Source: CAZTNW01 sp964614945 (GTDB taxonomy: Bacteria; Caldisericota; JANLFM01). From it: a stretch of DNA of 64,000 bases. The DNA is taken from NCBI GenBank assembly GCA_964614945.1, contig CAZTNW010000004.1, positions 124,001 through 188,000 on the forward strand, given 5' to 3'. The position numbers and the translations under genes are program-made. The notes beneath the pieces were generated by a model. That model was not told the origin of the DNA, made no database searches, and saw only the letters and a program-made list of their open reading frames with translations. Positions 41,660 to 50,534 of the stretch are shown piece by piece (positions within the stretch are counted from its first letter, which is position 1; every line of letters begins with the position of its first letter).

Positions 41660-43038
41660 ACTTTCGCCTTCGCCTGACCCTACTCTTCACTGCGTCGGTT
41701 TTTCTGGTTTTTCTCCTTTTTTCCTGGGCAATATATGCGGTTTTTTCCACTCGGGCCTGGGGCGAATTGGAAGGCAAACTTATCAACCGCGGAGGGGCGA
41801 TGGCCGCCCAGATTCAGATCCAGGGAGAGGAAGTTCGTGCCCCCGGCAGTGTGGGCCATACTAACGCTGAAGGGCGAATCGAATTTGTTTTCTCCCCTGC
41901 TGGCCGCCTACTCCTAACTACCCCTGGGGCTAACCTCCCGGCTCAACCTTCTTCAGGCGATTGGGAGCTGTTGAGAGCCGGACAGAGGATTTTAGCCGAC
42001 TTCATGATCGGGGAAAGCAGGTGGAGAGGTCTCTATCTTCCAGTTGCCGATGAGGGCTTCACCGGTGTTTATCTGATCGCATTCTCCGCCGAGGAAATCG
42101 CATCGAACCTCTCCAATCTCCGGGCAATCCTCCTTGTCTCCTCCGTCCTGCTTGTACTTGTGGCGTTCGGACTGGGGATCTTACTCTCTTCCTGGATGCT
42201 CAAGCCCATCGAGAAAATGCGGGCTCTGGCGGAGGAGATCAGCCTGCATGATCTGAGCAAGCGCCTGCGTTATCGCGGCCCCAGGGATGAGCTCGGCGCC
42301 CTGGCCGAGACATTTGACTCGATGCTCGACCGCCTCGAGGATGGGGCGAAGCGAGAGAAAGAATTCTTCGCAGAGTCCTCTCACGACCTAAGGACTCCTT
42401 TGACCGTGATTCAGGGAAACATAGAGCTCGCCCTGGGAGACAAAGAGGCATCTATTGAGGAGCTGCGTGAAACCATGCAGATGGTTCAGGAGGAAGCCAG
42501 AGGAATGAGCCAGATCGTGGGCGATCTCCTTTTCCTCTCTCGCCTGGGGGTGCAGCAGGTTAAGCTAGAAACCAGTTCCGTTTCCCTTCTCTCTCTGTTG
42601 ACTGAGGTAGCGAACTCGCTCAGGGCATTTGCGGAGCGGAGGAGGATTAAAATTGAAATCCAGGGAAAGGAGACCTATGTCGCTGGCGATCACGATCTTC
42701 TCTATCGGCTTTTTCTGAGCCTGGGGGAGAACGGGATTCGCTACAATCGAGAACAGGGGGCCCTAGTCTTTTCCGTGGAGCGCGTGGAACAGGGTGCTTT
42801 GGTGCAGGTAAAGGATACAGGTATGGGAATTCCTGCAGGGGATATTCCGCGTGTCTTCGATCGTTTCTTCCGCGGGGAAGAAGCCCGGGCGAGGGAGCCA
42901 AGGGGATCGGGTCTCGGCCTCTCCATTGTCAAAAAAATTACGGAGGCACACGGGGGCTGGCTGGAGGTGGAGAGCGCAGAGGGCCAGAGTACCACTTTTT
43001 CCGTTCACCTGCCTGCAGGCAACCCGGCAAAAAATTGA
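41656..43038 (+). CDS. HAMP-containing sensor histidine kinase
   Basis: This 460-residue membrane kinase has two transmembrane helices (about 8-28 and 150-178) bracketing an extracytoplasmic sensor of about 120 residues. A HAMP domain (about 178-230), HisKA with His243 in SSHDLRTPLT, and HATPase with N, G1 and G2 boxes (LGENGIRYN, DTGMGIP, GSGLGLSIVKK) follow. It starts at a GTG overlapping the stop of the response regulator gene. It is the partner of the OmpR-type protein. Confidence 0.95.
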   Translation: MNFRLRLTLLFTASVFLVFLLFSWAIYAVFSTRAWGELEGKLINRGGAMAAQIQIQGEEVRAPGSVGHTNAEGRIEFVFSPAGRLLLTTPGANLPAQPSSGDWELLRAGQRILADFMIGESRWRGLYLPVADEGFTGVYLIAFSAEEIASNLSNLRAILLVSSVLLVLVAFGLGILLSSWMLKPIEKMRALAEEISLHDLSKRLRYRGPRDELGALAETFDSMLDRLEDGAKREKEFFAESSHDLRTPLTVIQGNIELALGDKEASIEELRETMQMVQEEARGMSQIVGDLLFLSRLGVQQVKLETSSVSLLSLLTEVANSLRAFAERRRIKIEIQGKETYVAGDHDLLYRLFLSLGENGIRYNREQGALVFSVERVEQGALVQVKDTGMGIPAGDIPRVFDRFFRGEEARAREPRGSGLGLSIVKKITEAHGGWLEVESAEGQSTTFSVHLPAGNPAKN

Positions 43039-43136
43039 ACCTTTTCTTCAGACCGTTGTGGCTCGAAGCAGCGCTATAATGGCGAGCTATGCCTAGAAGA
43101 GAAAATTTAGCCTGAATCGCAGGGAAAGGAAACTGA

Positions 43137-43712
43137 ATGGCCATTTTTTTGGGCGTTTTGGGAGCCGTTACTTTAGCCGAACTTGGGGACAAGACTCAAT
43201 TTCTGGCCCTGGCCCTGGCCTCTAAATATCGCTGGCAGCCTCTGTTTCTCGGCATAGTGCTTTCCATATTACTCCTCATGGGCCTGGCCGTGCTGGTCGG
43301 CAGCTATCTCCTTACCTTGCTTCCACCCCTTTGTGTGAAAATCGGGGCTGGTTCCCTCTTTCTGCTCTTCGCTGTCCTCAGCTGGCTTGATCGCGAAGGT
43401 AAGCCGGAGCAACCTCCAAAGAGGGAGTTGCCCGCTTTCTGGGCGGCTTTTTTATCATTCTTCCTGAGCGAATTCGGGGATAAGACACAGCTTTTGACCA
43501 TGGCTCTGGCGGCCCGGTACCACCAGCCCCTGCTGGTCTGGCTGGCCTCTTCCTCTGCGCTGATAATAGTTGATGGTCTGGCCCTGTTTTTAGGCAACAG
43601 GCTGGGTAAATGGCTGCCGCGGAAAGTATTGCGTTACTTTGCCTCCGCTCTTTTTTTCGTATTCGGCGTCCTTACGATCCTCTCAGCATTTTTTCCGGTT
43701 CTGCCCTTTTAG
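43137..43712 (+). CDS. TMEM165/GDT1-family cation transporter
   Basis: This 191-residue membrane protein has six helices in two repeats, each carrying the family motif E-x-G-D-K-T-Q (AELGDKTQ near residue 14; SEFGDKTQ near 116). The family exports Mn2+ or Ca2+ in exchange for protons. No manganese riboswitch was seen upstream. A TATAAT at 43075-43080 may serve as -10. It is followed by pcp, whose ribosome site overlaps its stop. Confidence 0.93.
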   Translation: MAIFLGVLGAVTLAELGDKTQFLALALASKYRWQPLFLGIVLSILLLMGLAVLVGSYLLTLLPPLCVKIGAGSLFLLFAVLSWLDREGKPEQPPKRELPAFWAAFLSFFLSEFGDKTQLLTMALAARYHQPLLVWLASSSALIIVDGLALFLGNRLGKWLPRKVLRYFASALFFVFGVLTILSAFFPVLPF

Positions 43713-43719
43713 GAGTATG

Positions 43720-44337
43720 ATGCGGATCCTTCTGACCGGATTTGAGCCGTTTGCCGAGTTCCCCTCCAATCCTTCGCAGAGGATCATAGAGACCCTTTCT
43801 TCAGAGAAAGCCAGAGGTCAGGATCTCTTTACTGCGGTTCTTCCTGTGGACGGGCGCCAGGTGAAAAGAATCCTGTCGAACCTGATTGATGAATTTCGAC
43901 CTACCTCCGTGGTTTCCCTCGGGCTGGCGAACGGCCGAGAGAGACTCTCTTTAGAGAGAGTGGCATTCAACCTACTTAATTTTTCCGTCCCGGACAATGG
44001 CGGATGGCGACCTCAGGGAGAGGAAATTATCCCCGGTGGACCGAGGGTCTACTTCTCCGGACTACCCCTCAGGAGGCTCTTCGTTCGCCTGCGGAATAAC
44101 GGTGTGCCTGCGGAAATTTCAAATAATGCAGGCGCTTTTCTCTGTAATGAGACCTTCTTTTTACTGGCTCACCATTCGGCTGGCTGGCGCAAATTCCGCG
44201 GGGGATTCATCCATCTTCCCTGCGATCCTGACCTTGCTCGGATCAGCTCCAGGCACGTGCCTTCGATGTCTTTGGAACTGATGCTGAGGGGGATCAAAGC
44301 AGTTCTGGACGAGTTAAGGCAGGCGAACCTCAGCTGA
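43720..44337 (+). CDS. pcp: Pyrrolidone-carboxylate peptidase (C15)
   Basis: This 205-residue cysteine peptidase removes N-terminal pyroglutamate from peptides. The catalytic residues are seen as Glu in SLERVAFN, Cys in NNAGAFLCNETF and His in GGFIHLPCD. ILLTGFEPF at the N-terminus is the family opening. Two adjacent ATGs are possible; the second (43720) is better spaced from AGGAG. Its end overlaps the convergent SDR gene by eight bases. Confidence 0.93.
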   Translation: MRILLTGFEPFAEFPSNPSQRIIETLSSEKARGQDLFTAVLPVDGRQVKRILSNLIDEFRPTSVVSLGLANGRERLSLERVAFNLLNFSVPDNGGWRPQGEEIIPGGPRVYFSGLPLRRLFVRLRNNGVPAEISNNAGAFLCNETFFLLAHHSAGWRKFRGGFIHLPCDPDLARISSRHVPSMSLELMLRGIKAVLDELRQANLS

Positions 44338-45181
44338 TCTTGCGCGTAAGACGGGAAAAAAGCTGCCCGAAAAGAAAGGGGAAACGCGTGATCAGGAAGA
44401 GGCGCAGGCTGGTGCTCAGGTCGGGCGTTATCACTGGTTTGGTGGAGAGGATCTGCCGCGCCAGTTTCTCTCCGACGGAACCTGGAAATGCTTTCATTTC
44501 CGAGAGGATTCCGCAAAAGGGGGAAGACTGGGTGAAAGTCAGAGGAGGATACATAACGTTAAGGCGGATGCCGGAAGTTCTCAACTCAAGATCTAATGTC
44601 CTTGTCATGGCTTCCAATGCCCCCTTACTCGCCGTATAACTCAAAATGCCCGGAAAGCCGGTCCAGCAAATTCCTGACGATACGTTATGTATTATCCCTT
44701 TTCCCTGCTTCTGGAATTGGGGAATGATGGCGGCAATCATACGCAGGTGCCCGAAGAAATTCACCTCGAAATCCTGCCGAATTTCATCGAGGGAGGAAAT
44801 CTCGAATGGGTGAGGCTTCGCTACCTGACAGGCATTATTCACGAGGACGTCCACTTCCCCCCACTTGCGGAGAACGGCCTCCAATGCCGCGTCAATTTCT
44901 TCCCGGGCGGTGATATCACAGCGCAGGGAGAGCAAATTAGGGGTGATTTCCTGCAGGGGGATCAGGTTCTCACGAGAGAGATCGAGCGCTGCTACGCGGT
45001 ATCTCAGCTTGAGCAAGGACTGGGTAAGAGAAAGGCCAGTTCCCCGGTTCGCACCGGTAATCAGTATCACCTCTCTGGCTTTGGCCTTCGCTTCCAGGAT
45101 TACTTTGGAAGTGGACCAGGCCCCCAGGCGCTGATTGGGACGGGTCAGGTCTCTTGCCAGAAAAATTCGGCTAATCCTCAT
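44330..45181 (-). CDS. Short-chain dehydrogenase/reductase
   Basis: This 283-residue classical SDR has the cofactor motif TGANRGTG (about residues 42-49), the NNA strand motif and the catalytic YTASK. A serine-rich NVSSG lies in the position of the catalytic Ser. The N-terminus is about 35 residues longer than usual, but the ATG at 45181 has a good GAGGGAAG site. The start overlaps the end of the metallopeptidase gene by 11 bases. Substrate unknown. Confidence 0.9.
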   Translation of the reverse strand: MRISRIFLARDLTRPNQRLGAWSTSKVILEAKAKAREVILITGANRGTGLSLTQSLLKLRYRVAALDLSRENLIPLQEITPNLLSLRCDITAREEIDAALEAVLRKWGEVDVLVNNACQVAKPHPFEISSLDEIRQDFEVNFFGHLRMIAAIIPQFQKQGKGIIHNVSSGICWTGFPGILSYTASKGALEAMTRTLDLELRTSGIRLNVMYPPLTFTQSSPFCGILSEMKAFPGSVGEKLARQILSTKPVITPDLSTSLRLFLITRFPFLFGQLFSRLTRKIS

Positions 45182-45548
45182 TCTCTTCCCTCAGCAGGGC
45201 CAGCTCTTCTTCCGAGAGGCCGAAGTGGTGCCCGATCTCGTGCTGTACCACCTCCCTGACCAGGGTACGTACCTCTGCCGGAGTTTTTGCTCTGGTTTCA
45301 ATTGCTCGTTGAAAAATTGAAATGCGATCGGGCAGAGCATAACTGTATCCGACACCGCGCCTTGATTGAGGCACTCCCTGGTACAGACCCAGGAGGTCAT
45401 AAGAATTACTCAACCCCTGTCTAACGAGCAGTTCCTGCGTGGCGAGGTCCTCGACAATGACCGCTACATTGTCCAGTCTTTCCTGAAAAAAAGGGGGAAG
45501 CTCTTCCAGGGCCTCTCGTACAAGTTGTTCAAATTGGGAACGATTCAT
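45171..45548 (-). CDS. Zinicin-like metallopeptidase family protein
   Basis: This 125-residue protein carries HEIGHHFG near the C-terminus (HExxHxxG zinc motif), preceded by IVEDLATQELL and GLYQGVP segments typical of the zinicin_1/DUF1025 group. Function is unknown; many are small stand-alone zincins. The ATG at 45548 follows GAGGAGATA; a longer start 13 codons upstream lacks this. Translationally coupled on both sides. Confidence 0.88.
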   Translation of the reverse strand: MNRSQFEQLVREALEELPPFFQERLDNVAVIVEDLATQELLVRQGLSNSYDLLGLYQGVPQSRRGVGYSYALPDRISIFQRAIETRAKTPAEVRTLVREVVQHEIGHHFGLSEEELALLREENED

Positions 45549-45732
45549 TATCTCCTCGAGCAGGTAGGGGAAGCTCTTCCGGTTCAATCAGGATTTCCTC
45601 ATCCTCCCAGAGCGTGTCGTTTGGGGCTTCCCGGGTAGCATCCTCCGGCAGCAGTCTTGGTTTCCTGCTCTTTATCCGGTCTTTCAGGGCCGGCAGTATT
45701 TCAGGGGTTTCTCTTTCCCAAGGGAAATCCAT
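45529..45732 (-). CDS. Small acidic hypothetical protein
   Basis: From the ATG at 45732, behind GAAGGAAGGG, the frame encodes 67 residues, very acidic in the middle (LWEDEEILIEPEELPL). It overlaps the metallopeptidase start by 20 bases and is the first gene of the leftward unit. No family recognised. Confidence 0.5.
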   Translation of the reverse strand: MDFPWERETPEILPALKDRIKSRKPRLLPEDATREAPNDTLWEDEEILIEPEELPLPARGDNESFPI

Positions 45733-45763
45733 GGTCACCCTTCCTTCATAGCTGACCCCTCTG

Positions 45764-45793
45764 TTGGAAATCAGGCGGCATCGAGAGTATAAT
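45764..45793 (+). promoter_or_regulatory. Promoter of the potassium-uptake genes
   Basis: TTGGAA (45764-45769), 18-base spacer, perfect TATAAT (45788-45793). The start point near 45800 lies inside the extended reading frame of the KtrB gene. Confidence 0.65.
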
Positions 45794-45855
45794 ACCCATT
45801 TGTACTGGAAAAAAGAAGAGGTAGTCTTCTGCGGGGGCTGAAGCCGATCCAATTT

Positions 45856-47166
45856 GTGATTTTGTCTTTCGCCGCGGTTATCCTTCTCGGCGCAGTTCTC
45901 CTTTGCTTACCCTTTTCCTCCCAGAGCAGCAGGCCCACCCCGTTCATCGATGCGCTCTTTACAGCCTGTTCTGCCACATGCGTCACTGGCCTGGTAGTGA
46001 GGGATACTGCCACTCACTACTCCCTCGTCGGGCAAATGGTGATCCTTTTTTTGATCCAGATTGGTGGGCTTGGCTACATGACTATCGCCACCTTTATCCC
46101 CATCATGCTGGGCAGAAGGGTAGGCCTGCTTGATCGGATTCGCCTGGCGGAGACATTGAACCTCGCCACCTTAAAAGGGGTCATGATGCTCGCGAAATAT
46201 GTCCTGGGCACGGTTCTTATCGCCGAGGGAACCGGCGCTCTGATCCTCTTTCTCCGGTTTCTGCGCGATATGCCTCCCTTGAAGGCTATTTATGCCGGGA
46301 TTTTTCATGCGGTTTCCGCTTTCTGCAATGCCGGCTTCGATGTAATGGGGTCATTTTCCGGACCCTTTAGCAGTATTACTGCCTATCGTGGTGATTGGAT
46401 CGTGAACCTGACCATCATGGCTCTGATCGTCGTCGGTGGAATCGGTTTTATGATAATCGCCAATTTAGTACGGCATTTTCGTTACCGAGAGCCGCTCAGT
46501 TTGCACACTAAAGTTGTCCTCTTGACTACCCTTGCCCTCGTCTTGGCTGGGGCTCTGGCTATTTTCCTCCTCGAACTCTCCAATCCCCGTACGTTAGGCC
46601 CCCTCCCCCTTGACCAGAAAATCCTTGCTTCTTTTTTCCAGTCTGTTACGCCTCGTACGGCTGGCTTTAACACGGTGGACATAGGCAGCATGAATGTCTC
46701 CACCCTGATGCTGATCGTTCTTCTCATGTTCGTGGGCGCTTCCCCGGGTGGAACTGGAGGGGGGGTCAAGACGTCCACGCTGGCAGTAATTCTGGCCACA
46801 ATCAGGAGCACGGTGCGTGGCTACTCCGAGACCGTGATCTTCAATCGGAGGATAGAAACGCGCGTCATTCGCAAGGCCTTGAGCATTCTTGTCATAGCCT
46901 TTTCCTTGATCATCCTGATTTCCGTAGGGGTCTCTCTCGTGGAGCCATTTGCCTTCCATCAGATTGTCTTCGAGGTGGTCTCCGGATTTGGCACCGTTGG
47001 CCTGAGCACTGGAATCACCCCCTTCTTGACAATCGGCGGCAAACTGTTCATTATCTTCATCGTTTTCGCCGGGCGTGTGGGCCCGCTTTCGCTTTTTATT
47101 GCCCTGGCACAACGCAGGCGTGAACCGAAGGTGAAATATCCGGAAGAGACAATTATCGTGGGATGA
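45856..47166 (+). CDS. ktrB: KtrB/TrkH-family potassium channel subunit
   Basis: This membrane subunit of a Na+/K+-dependent uptake system has 436 residues from the GTG at 45856. The four pore loops carry the filter glycines: ATCVTGLVV, NAGFDVMG, PRTAGFNT and GFGTVGLS. Helices follow the usual four-fold MPM layout. The N-terminus is uncertain: an open frame reaches upstream to 45793 and would add KPIQFV and earlier residues typical of the family, but contains only CTG codons as possible starts. The regulator gene follows one base after the stop codon. Confidence 0.92.
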   Translation: MILSFAAVILLGAVLLCLPFSSQSSRPTPFIDALFTACSATCVTGLVVRDTATHYSLVGQMVILFLIQIGGLGYMTIATFIPIMLGRRVGLLDRIRLAETLNLATLKGVMMLAKYVLGTVLIAEGTGALILFLRFLRDMPPLKAIYAGIFHAVSAFCNAGFDVMGSFSGPFSSITAYRGDWIVNLTIMALIVVGGIGFMIIANLVRHFRYREPLSLHTKVVLLTTLALVLAGALAIFLLELSNPRTLGPLPLDQKILASFFQSVTPRTAGFNTVDIGSMNVSTLMLIVLLMFVGASPGGTGGGVKTSTLAVILATIRSTVRGYSETVIFNRRIETRVIRKALSILVIAFSLIILISVGVSLVEPFAFHQIVFEVVSGFGTVGLSTGITPFLTIGGKLFIIFIVFAGRVGPLSLFIALAQRRREPKVKYPEETIIVG

Positions 47167-47167
47167 G

Positions 47168-47818
47168 ATGAAACGACAATTTGCAATCTTAGGGCTGGGG
47201 CGTTTTGGCAGTCACCTGGCGGTTAATCTGGCCCGCCGCGGGTATCATGTACTGGCCCTCGATCGCGACGAGAAGCTTGTGCAGCAGCTTTCGGACCAGG
47301 TCACTCTGGCCAAGGTTGTGGATTGTTCTGACGTGGAGGCTCTGCGGGAAGCAGGCGTAGCGAACTGCGATGCAGCGATCGTGGCCATCGGCTCCAATCT
47401 TGAAGGAAGCATCTTGGCAACCGTCGCGGTCAAGGAACTGTCTGTCCCTCAGATTATCGCCAAGGCGCAGAACGACATGCACGGGAAAATCCTGGAAAGA
47501 GTGGGAGCGACGGAGGTGGTCTTCCCGGAGAAAGACATGGCCTTTCGTCTGGCAAATCGCCTCACTTCGGGCAATATTCTTGACCTGATTGAACTCTCCC
47601 CGGATTATACCCTGCTCGAAGAGAAGGTCACGCCTGATATGGTAGGCAAGAGTCTCGCGGCACTTGACCTGGACAGCAAAGCCGGGGTGGCGGTCGTGGC
47701 TATCAAGCGTAACGACCATATTTTGATTGGCCCCCCCTCGAATGAGAAAATAAACGCGGAAGATTGCCTGGTAATAATTGGGGAGACCGCTGTCCTCAAA
47801 AAGCTGATCGCCAAGTAG
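47168..47818 (+). CDS. ktrA: KtrA/TrkA-type regulatory subunit (RCK domain)
   Basis: This 216-residue cytoplasmic gating ring protein has an N-terminal Rossmann RCK_N domain (FAILGLGRFGSHLAVNLARR, nucleotide site) and a C-terminal RCK_C domain (about 135-216) that binds effectors such as c-di-AMP in relatives. It assembles on the KtrB dimer encoded just upstream. A purine-rich GGGATGAG serves as ribosome site. Confidence 0.95.
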   Translation: MKRQFAILGLGRFGSHLAVNLARRGYHVLALDRDEKLVQQLSDQVTLAKVVDCSDVEALREAGVANCDAAIVAIGSNLEGSILATVAVKELSVPQIIAKAQNDMHGKILERVGATEVVFPEKDMAFRLANRLTSGNILDLIELSPDYTLLEEKVTPDMVGKSLAALDLDSKAGVAVVAIKRNDHILIGPPSNEKINAEDCLVIIGETAVLKKLIAK

Positions 47819-47824
47819 AGCCGA

Positions 47825-48550
47825 GTGTCGAGAGCGCTCTTCTCCTCGATCCTCTCATTTTTGCTCGACCTGCTTTTCCCTCCAAGATGTTTGAGTTGCG
47901 GAAAATTTGGCCCCGGGCCTATCTGTCCCTCCTGCCTGAGCCGATTCCAGCCTTATGAAGGCAAGACCTGTTCTCTCTGCGGCATTCCTTATGAAGGGGA
48001 GCATGATCTCTGCCTCGAATGTAAAAGGGAGCGCCCTCCATTCGAGCGAGCTATTTTCCACTCGCTCTATGAGGGCCAGATTGAGGAGATGATCCTGCGC
48101 TTCAAATTCGGAAACTGTCCCCAGCTTTCCTCGCCCTTTGCCCACCTGATGGCCTCTTTGCTCGAAAAAAGGAAAGTGGAAGTCGATCTCGTTACGGCGG
48201 TGCCTCTTGCTCGCTTGAGGCAAAGGGCGAGGGGATACAATCAGGCTCGCCTTCTGGCAACTCAGCTGGCCTCGGTTTTCGCTCTTCCTTACAGCGATAC
48301 CCTGATTCGACCGCAAGAGACCAGAGCCCAGAGCAGACTGACCCGTGAAAAGCGACTTTTAAATGTAGTGGGAGCCTTCCGCCCAGCCACCGAGCCCATA
48401 GCAGGAAAAAGGATTCTCTTAGTGGATGATGTCTATACAACAGGAGCCACTGTAAAGGAATGTGCCAGGATTCTTCTCAAGGCAGGTGCCCGATCGGTTA
48501 TCGTGATCACTTTAGCGAGAGGAACCGGCTCTCAGCGCACGATTTCGTAA
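47825..48550 (+). CDS. comF: ComF-family phosphoribosyltransferase-like protein
   Basis: This 241-residue protein has N-terminal double zinc-finger cysteines (CLSCG, CPSC, CSLCG, CLEC within residues 22-75) and a C-terminal phosphoribosyltransferase fold with the PRPP loop LLVDDVYTTGATVKE. ComF takes part in DNA uptake in naturally competent bacteria; in others its role is unclear. GTG start six bases after ktrA. The last 19 bases overlap the convergent gene at 48532. Confidence 0.92.
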   Translation: MSRALFSSILSFLLDLLFPPRCLSCGKFGPGPICPSCLSRFQPYEGKTCSLCGIPYEGEHDLCLECKRERPPFERAIFHSLYEGQIEEMILRFKFGNCPQLSSPFAHLMASLLEKRKVEVDLVTAVPLARLRQRARGYNQARLLATQLASVFALPYSDTLIRPQETRAQSRLTREKRLLNVVGAFRPATEPIAGKRILLVDDVYTTGATVKECARILLKAGARSVIVITLARGTGSQRTIS

Positions 48551-48843
48551 TCGTTGCAATGAATGCAGACTTTATCGGGATCGAAAGCGCGTTTATTTAA
48601 AAGCCGGCAGGAGTACAGGGCCTCTTCCTTTTTCCCCCACAATTTCTCGGCCTCGAGGAAAGCGCAATGCTCACGCTTGAAGCGGAACCCAATCAGACAG
48701 GCTTCACAGGGCAATTCTGTGCTTTCCGAGGTTCCGATCACCCTTTCTAGGCCGGCGCGGCAAACAATCTCTAGAATCTCCTGCGCCGATCCTCTCGTCA
48801 TTGCTTTTTTCACTATTCCGATGTATTTGCACCGCCTCGGCAT
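48532..48843 (-). CDS. Conserved-looking cysteine-rich protein, unknown function
   Basis: This 103-residue protein has two cysteine clusters (CEACLIGFRFKREHC and a terminal CIHCNDYEIVR) that may bind zinc or an Fe-S cluster. No family recalled. It overlaps the end of comF in the convergent direction. Confidence 0.55.
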   Translation of the reverse strand: MPRRCKYIGIVKKAMTRGSAQEILEIVCRAGLERVIGTSESTELPCEACLIGFRFKREHCAFLEAEKLWGKKEEALYSCRLLNKRAFDPDKVCIHCNDYEIVR

Positions 48844-48999
48844 CAGAAATATTGTAGCAGAAGCGCCGCAAGAGAAAAGCCGAGAGGATTTGGAAAAAAG
48901 TCAGCCAACCACTGGATATCAAGTGATTCATCCCTACACTCGCCCTCATTGTCCGACAGCCGTCTACTTAGCTCAGCAGATGGAGATGGAGCGACAGAG

Positions 49000-49180
49000 A
49001 TCATGGCCATCATGATCGAAGCGACGGAGTTCCCGGGGATGAAAAGCGGCTTCAAATCAAGGCTATTCCCAAAGTCAGGGTCAATAGTCTATACTTTTTT
49101 GAGGGCGCATTGCCGGAAGACGCCCTCGTGGAAGAAGTCATCCGTGCGCAGGAGGTCAAAAAATGCAGGATAAGGAATCG
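49000..49180 (+). pseudogene. Possible remnant of a PurS/PurL-like N-terminal domain
   Basis: One frame encodes AIPKVRVNSLYFFEGALPED then ALVEEVIRAQEV (about 49060-49155). This recalls the small PurS-like domain at the start of PurL. The preceding residues lie in a different frame and no full gene follows. I see no other gene between 48844 and 49162. Tentative. Confidence 0.25.
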
Positions 49181-49597
49181 CCGGAAATCAGGGTCAAGTG
49201 GGTGGACGGTCTCCAGTTTGTAGCCGCCGACAGTTTGGATCATGCTATTGTGCTGGACGCATCTTCCGAGGCAGGCGGATTCAATCAAGGCTTCCGTCCG
49301 GGCCAGCTTCTAATGGTGGGTCTAGCTGGCTGCACCGCCATGGATGTAATCTCCATTCTGCGGAAGAAGCAGCAAAAAGTGAGCTCATTCGAGGTAGAGG
49401 TCAGCGGGGAGCAAGCTCCCGGCTACCCCAGACGTTACCTGAGCATGCATGTTCGCTACCATATTAAAGGGGAAAAGATCCAGCGCGAGGCCGTGGAAAA
49501 AGCCATCCAACTTTCGCAGGAAAAATATTGTTTGGTACGAGCCACCCTTAGCTCCCAGGTGCAGATCAGCAGTGAATACTTCCTCGAAGACGATTGA
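49163..49597 (+). CDS. OsmC/Ohr-family protein
   Basis: This 144-residue protein has the OsmC fold signature LLMVGLAGCTAMDVISILRK with the first peroxidatic-type cysteine and EKYCLVRATLS with the second. Members reduce organic peroxides through a cysteine pair, so a thiol peroxidase role is likely. It overlaps the following gene by 26 bases. The upstream GGAGG is well placed. Confidence 0.9.
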   Translation: MQDKESPEIRVKWVDGLQFVAADSLDHAIVLDASSEAGGFNQGFRPGQLLMVGLAGCTAMDVISILRKKQQKVSSFEVEVSGEQAPGYPRRYLSMHVRYHIKGEKIQREAVEKAIQLSQEKYCLVRATLSSQVQISSEYFLEDD

Positions 49598-50021
49598 TAG
49601 GCCTCTCGCGCCGATCGGAGTTGTACGCAATGAGATTCAGTTTGGCACGCGGAATGTGGATTGGAAATCAGTCATCTCGCGGGTGGAAATCGAGGCCCTC
49701 TATGCTGACGGTCTTGGAGGAATCGAGGATTGTTCCCATCTTTATCTGCTCTATTTCCTTCAATCTCCCCGATACGAGCTGCTTGTTCATCCCAAAGGGA
49801 GAGATGACCTGCCGCGCGTGGGGATTTTCTGCACGCGCAGTCCCCACCGGCCCAATCCAATCGGCTTAACCTTGGTACGCCTTCTGTCGCGCAGGGGGAG
49901 GGTGCTTGAGGTTCAGGAAGCAGATGCCTATAATGGGAGCCTGGTTCTCGATATCAAACCTTTTTTCCTGCAGAAATTGCCCGGCGGCTTACGCTTCCCT
50001 GACTGGGTGGCTAAAATATAA
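49572..50021 (+). CDS. TrmO/TsaA-family tRNA methyltransferase
   Basis: This 149-residue protein has the TsaA beta-barrel pattern: PIGVVRNEIQ at the start, LYLLYFLQSPRYELLVHP, then GIFCTRSPHRPNPIGLTLVR. TrmO uses AdoMet to N6-methylate t6A37 in certain tRNAs. The start is a GTG inside the end of the OsmC gene. The family match is strong; function in this organism is inferred. Confidence 0.9.
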   Translation: MNTSSKTIDRPLAPIGVVRNEIQFGTRNVDWKSVISRVEIEALYADGLGGIEDCSHLYLLYFLQSPRYELLVHPKGRDDLPRVGIFCTRSPHRPNPIGLTLVRLLSRRGRVLEVQEADAYNGSLVLDIKPFFLQKLPGGLRFPDWVAKI

Positions 50022-50060
50022 TCTATGAGCGTGAAGATCAGACTGAAGGAGGTTGAGCGA

Positions 50061-50534
50061 ATGAGACAGCGATTTTATCTAATTAATCGAGGCCTGGCCC
50101 TTTTGGCTGCCATCGCCCTCTTGGTCATTCCAGCGGGAGTATGGGCCACACCGGGTCCTTCCTATTCCGTTCCATACTTTTCCACCAGAGGCGACGAGAA
50201 CTTTACCGGGGTCTATGCGGCGGACATGAGCTATGCCTTCATGCGGATGCGAACCGCCTCTTTCCCTCTGAAAATGCAGATGGAGTTCCTCATTCAGAAT
50301 CATCGAGTTTCTTACCTTTCCCTCCTCTACTTTGGGTCAATAGGCTCTCACCCGGTAGTTCAGCGCTTTATTTACTCGGGAGAACATGTTCAGGAAGACA
50401 TGCTGAGCCCAGAGCAAAAATGGTATCTGCTTTTTTCGCTCAACCAGTTTTGGCCGGAAGAAGTGCCCGAATCGATGGAGGACGATCCCTTGTTGGTGTT
50501 AGAGGTGTTGTTGGCAGAGCTCTGGCACCTGTAG
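50061..50534 (+). CDS. Secreted or membrane-anchored hypothetical protein
   Basis: 157 residues from the ATG at 50061, preceded by AAGGAGG at a spacing of eight. A signal peptide runs through residues about 5-30 with a likely cut after VWA. The rest is a small globular domain with acidic C-terminus. An earlier ATG at 50025 lies immediately behind a TATAAT (50017-50022) and would probably be outside the transcript. No family recognised. The neighbour downstream is an exported propeller protein. Confidence 0.6.
   Translation: MRQRFYLINRGLALLAAIALLVIPAGVWATPGPSYSVPYFSTRGDENFTGVYAADMSYAFMRMRTASFPLKMQMEFLIQNHRVSYLSLLYFGSIGSHPVVQRFIYSGEHVQEDMLSPEQKWYLLFSLNQFWPEEVPESMEDDPLLVLEVLLAELWHL

Noticed and set aside
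43008..43024. TGCCTGCAGGCA palindrome at the end of the HAMP kinase gene
   Set aside because: Short, within coding sequence, followed by no U-tract. Not convincing as a terminator.
43075..43080. Possible manganese riboswitch ahead of the GDT1 gene
   Set aside because: The 98-base upstream region has a TATAAT but none of the conserved yybP-ykoY loop sequences.
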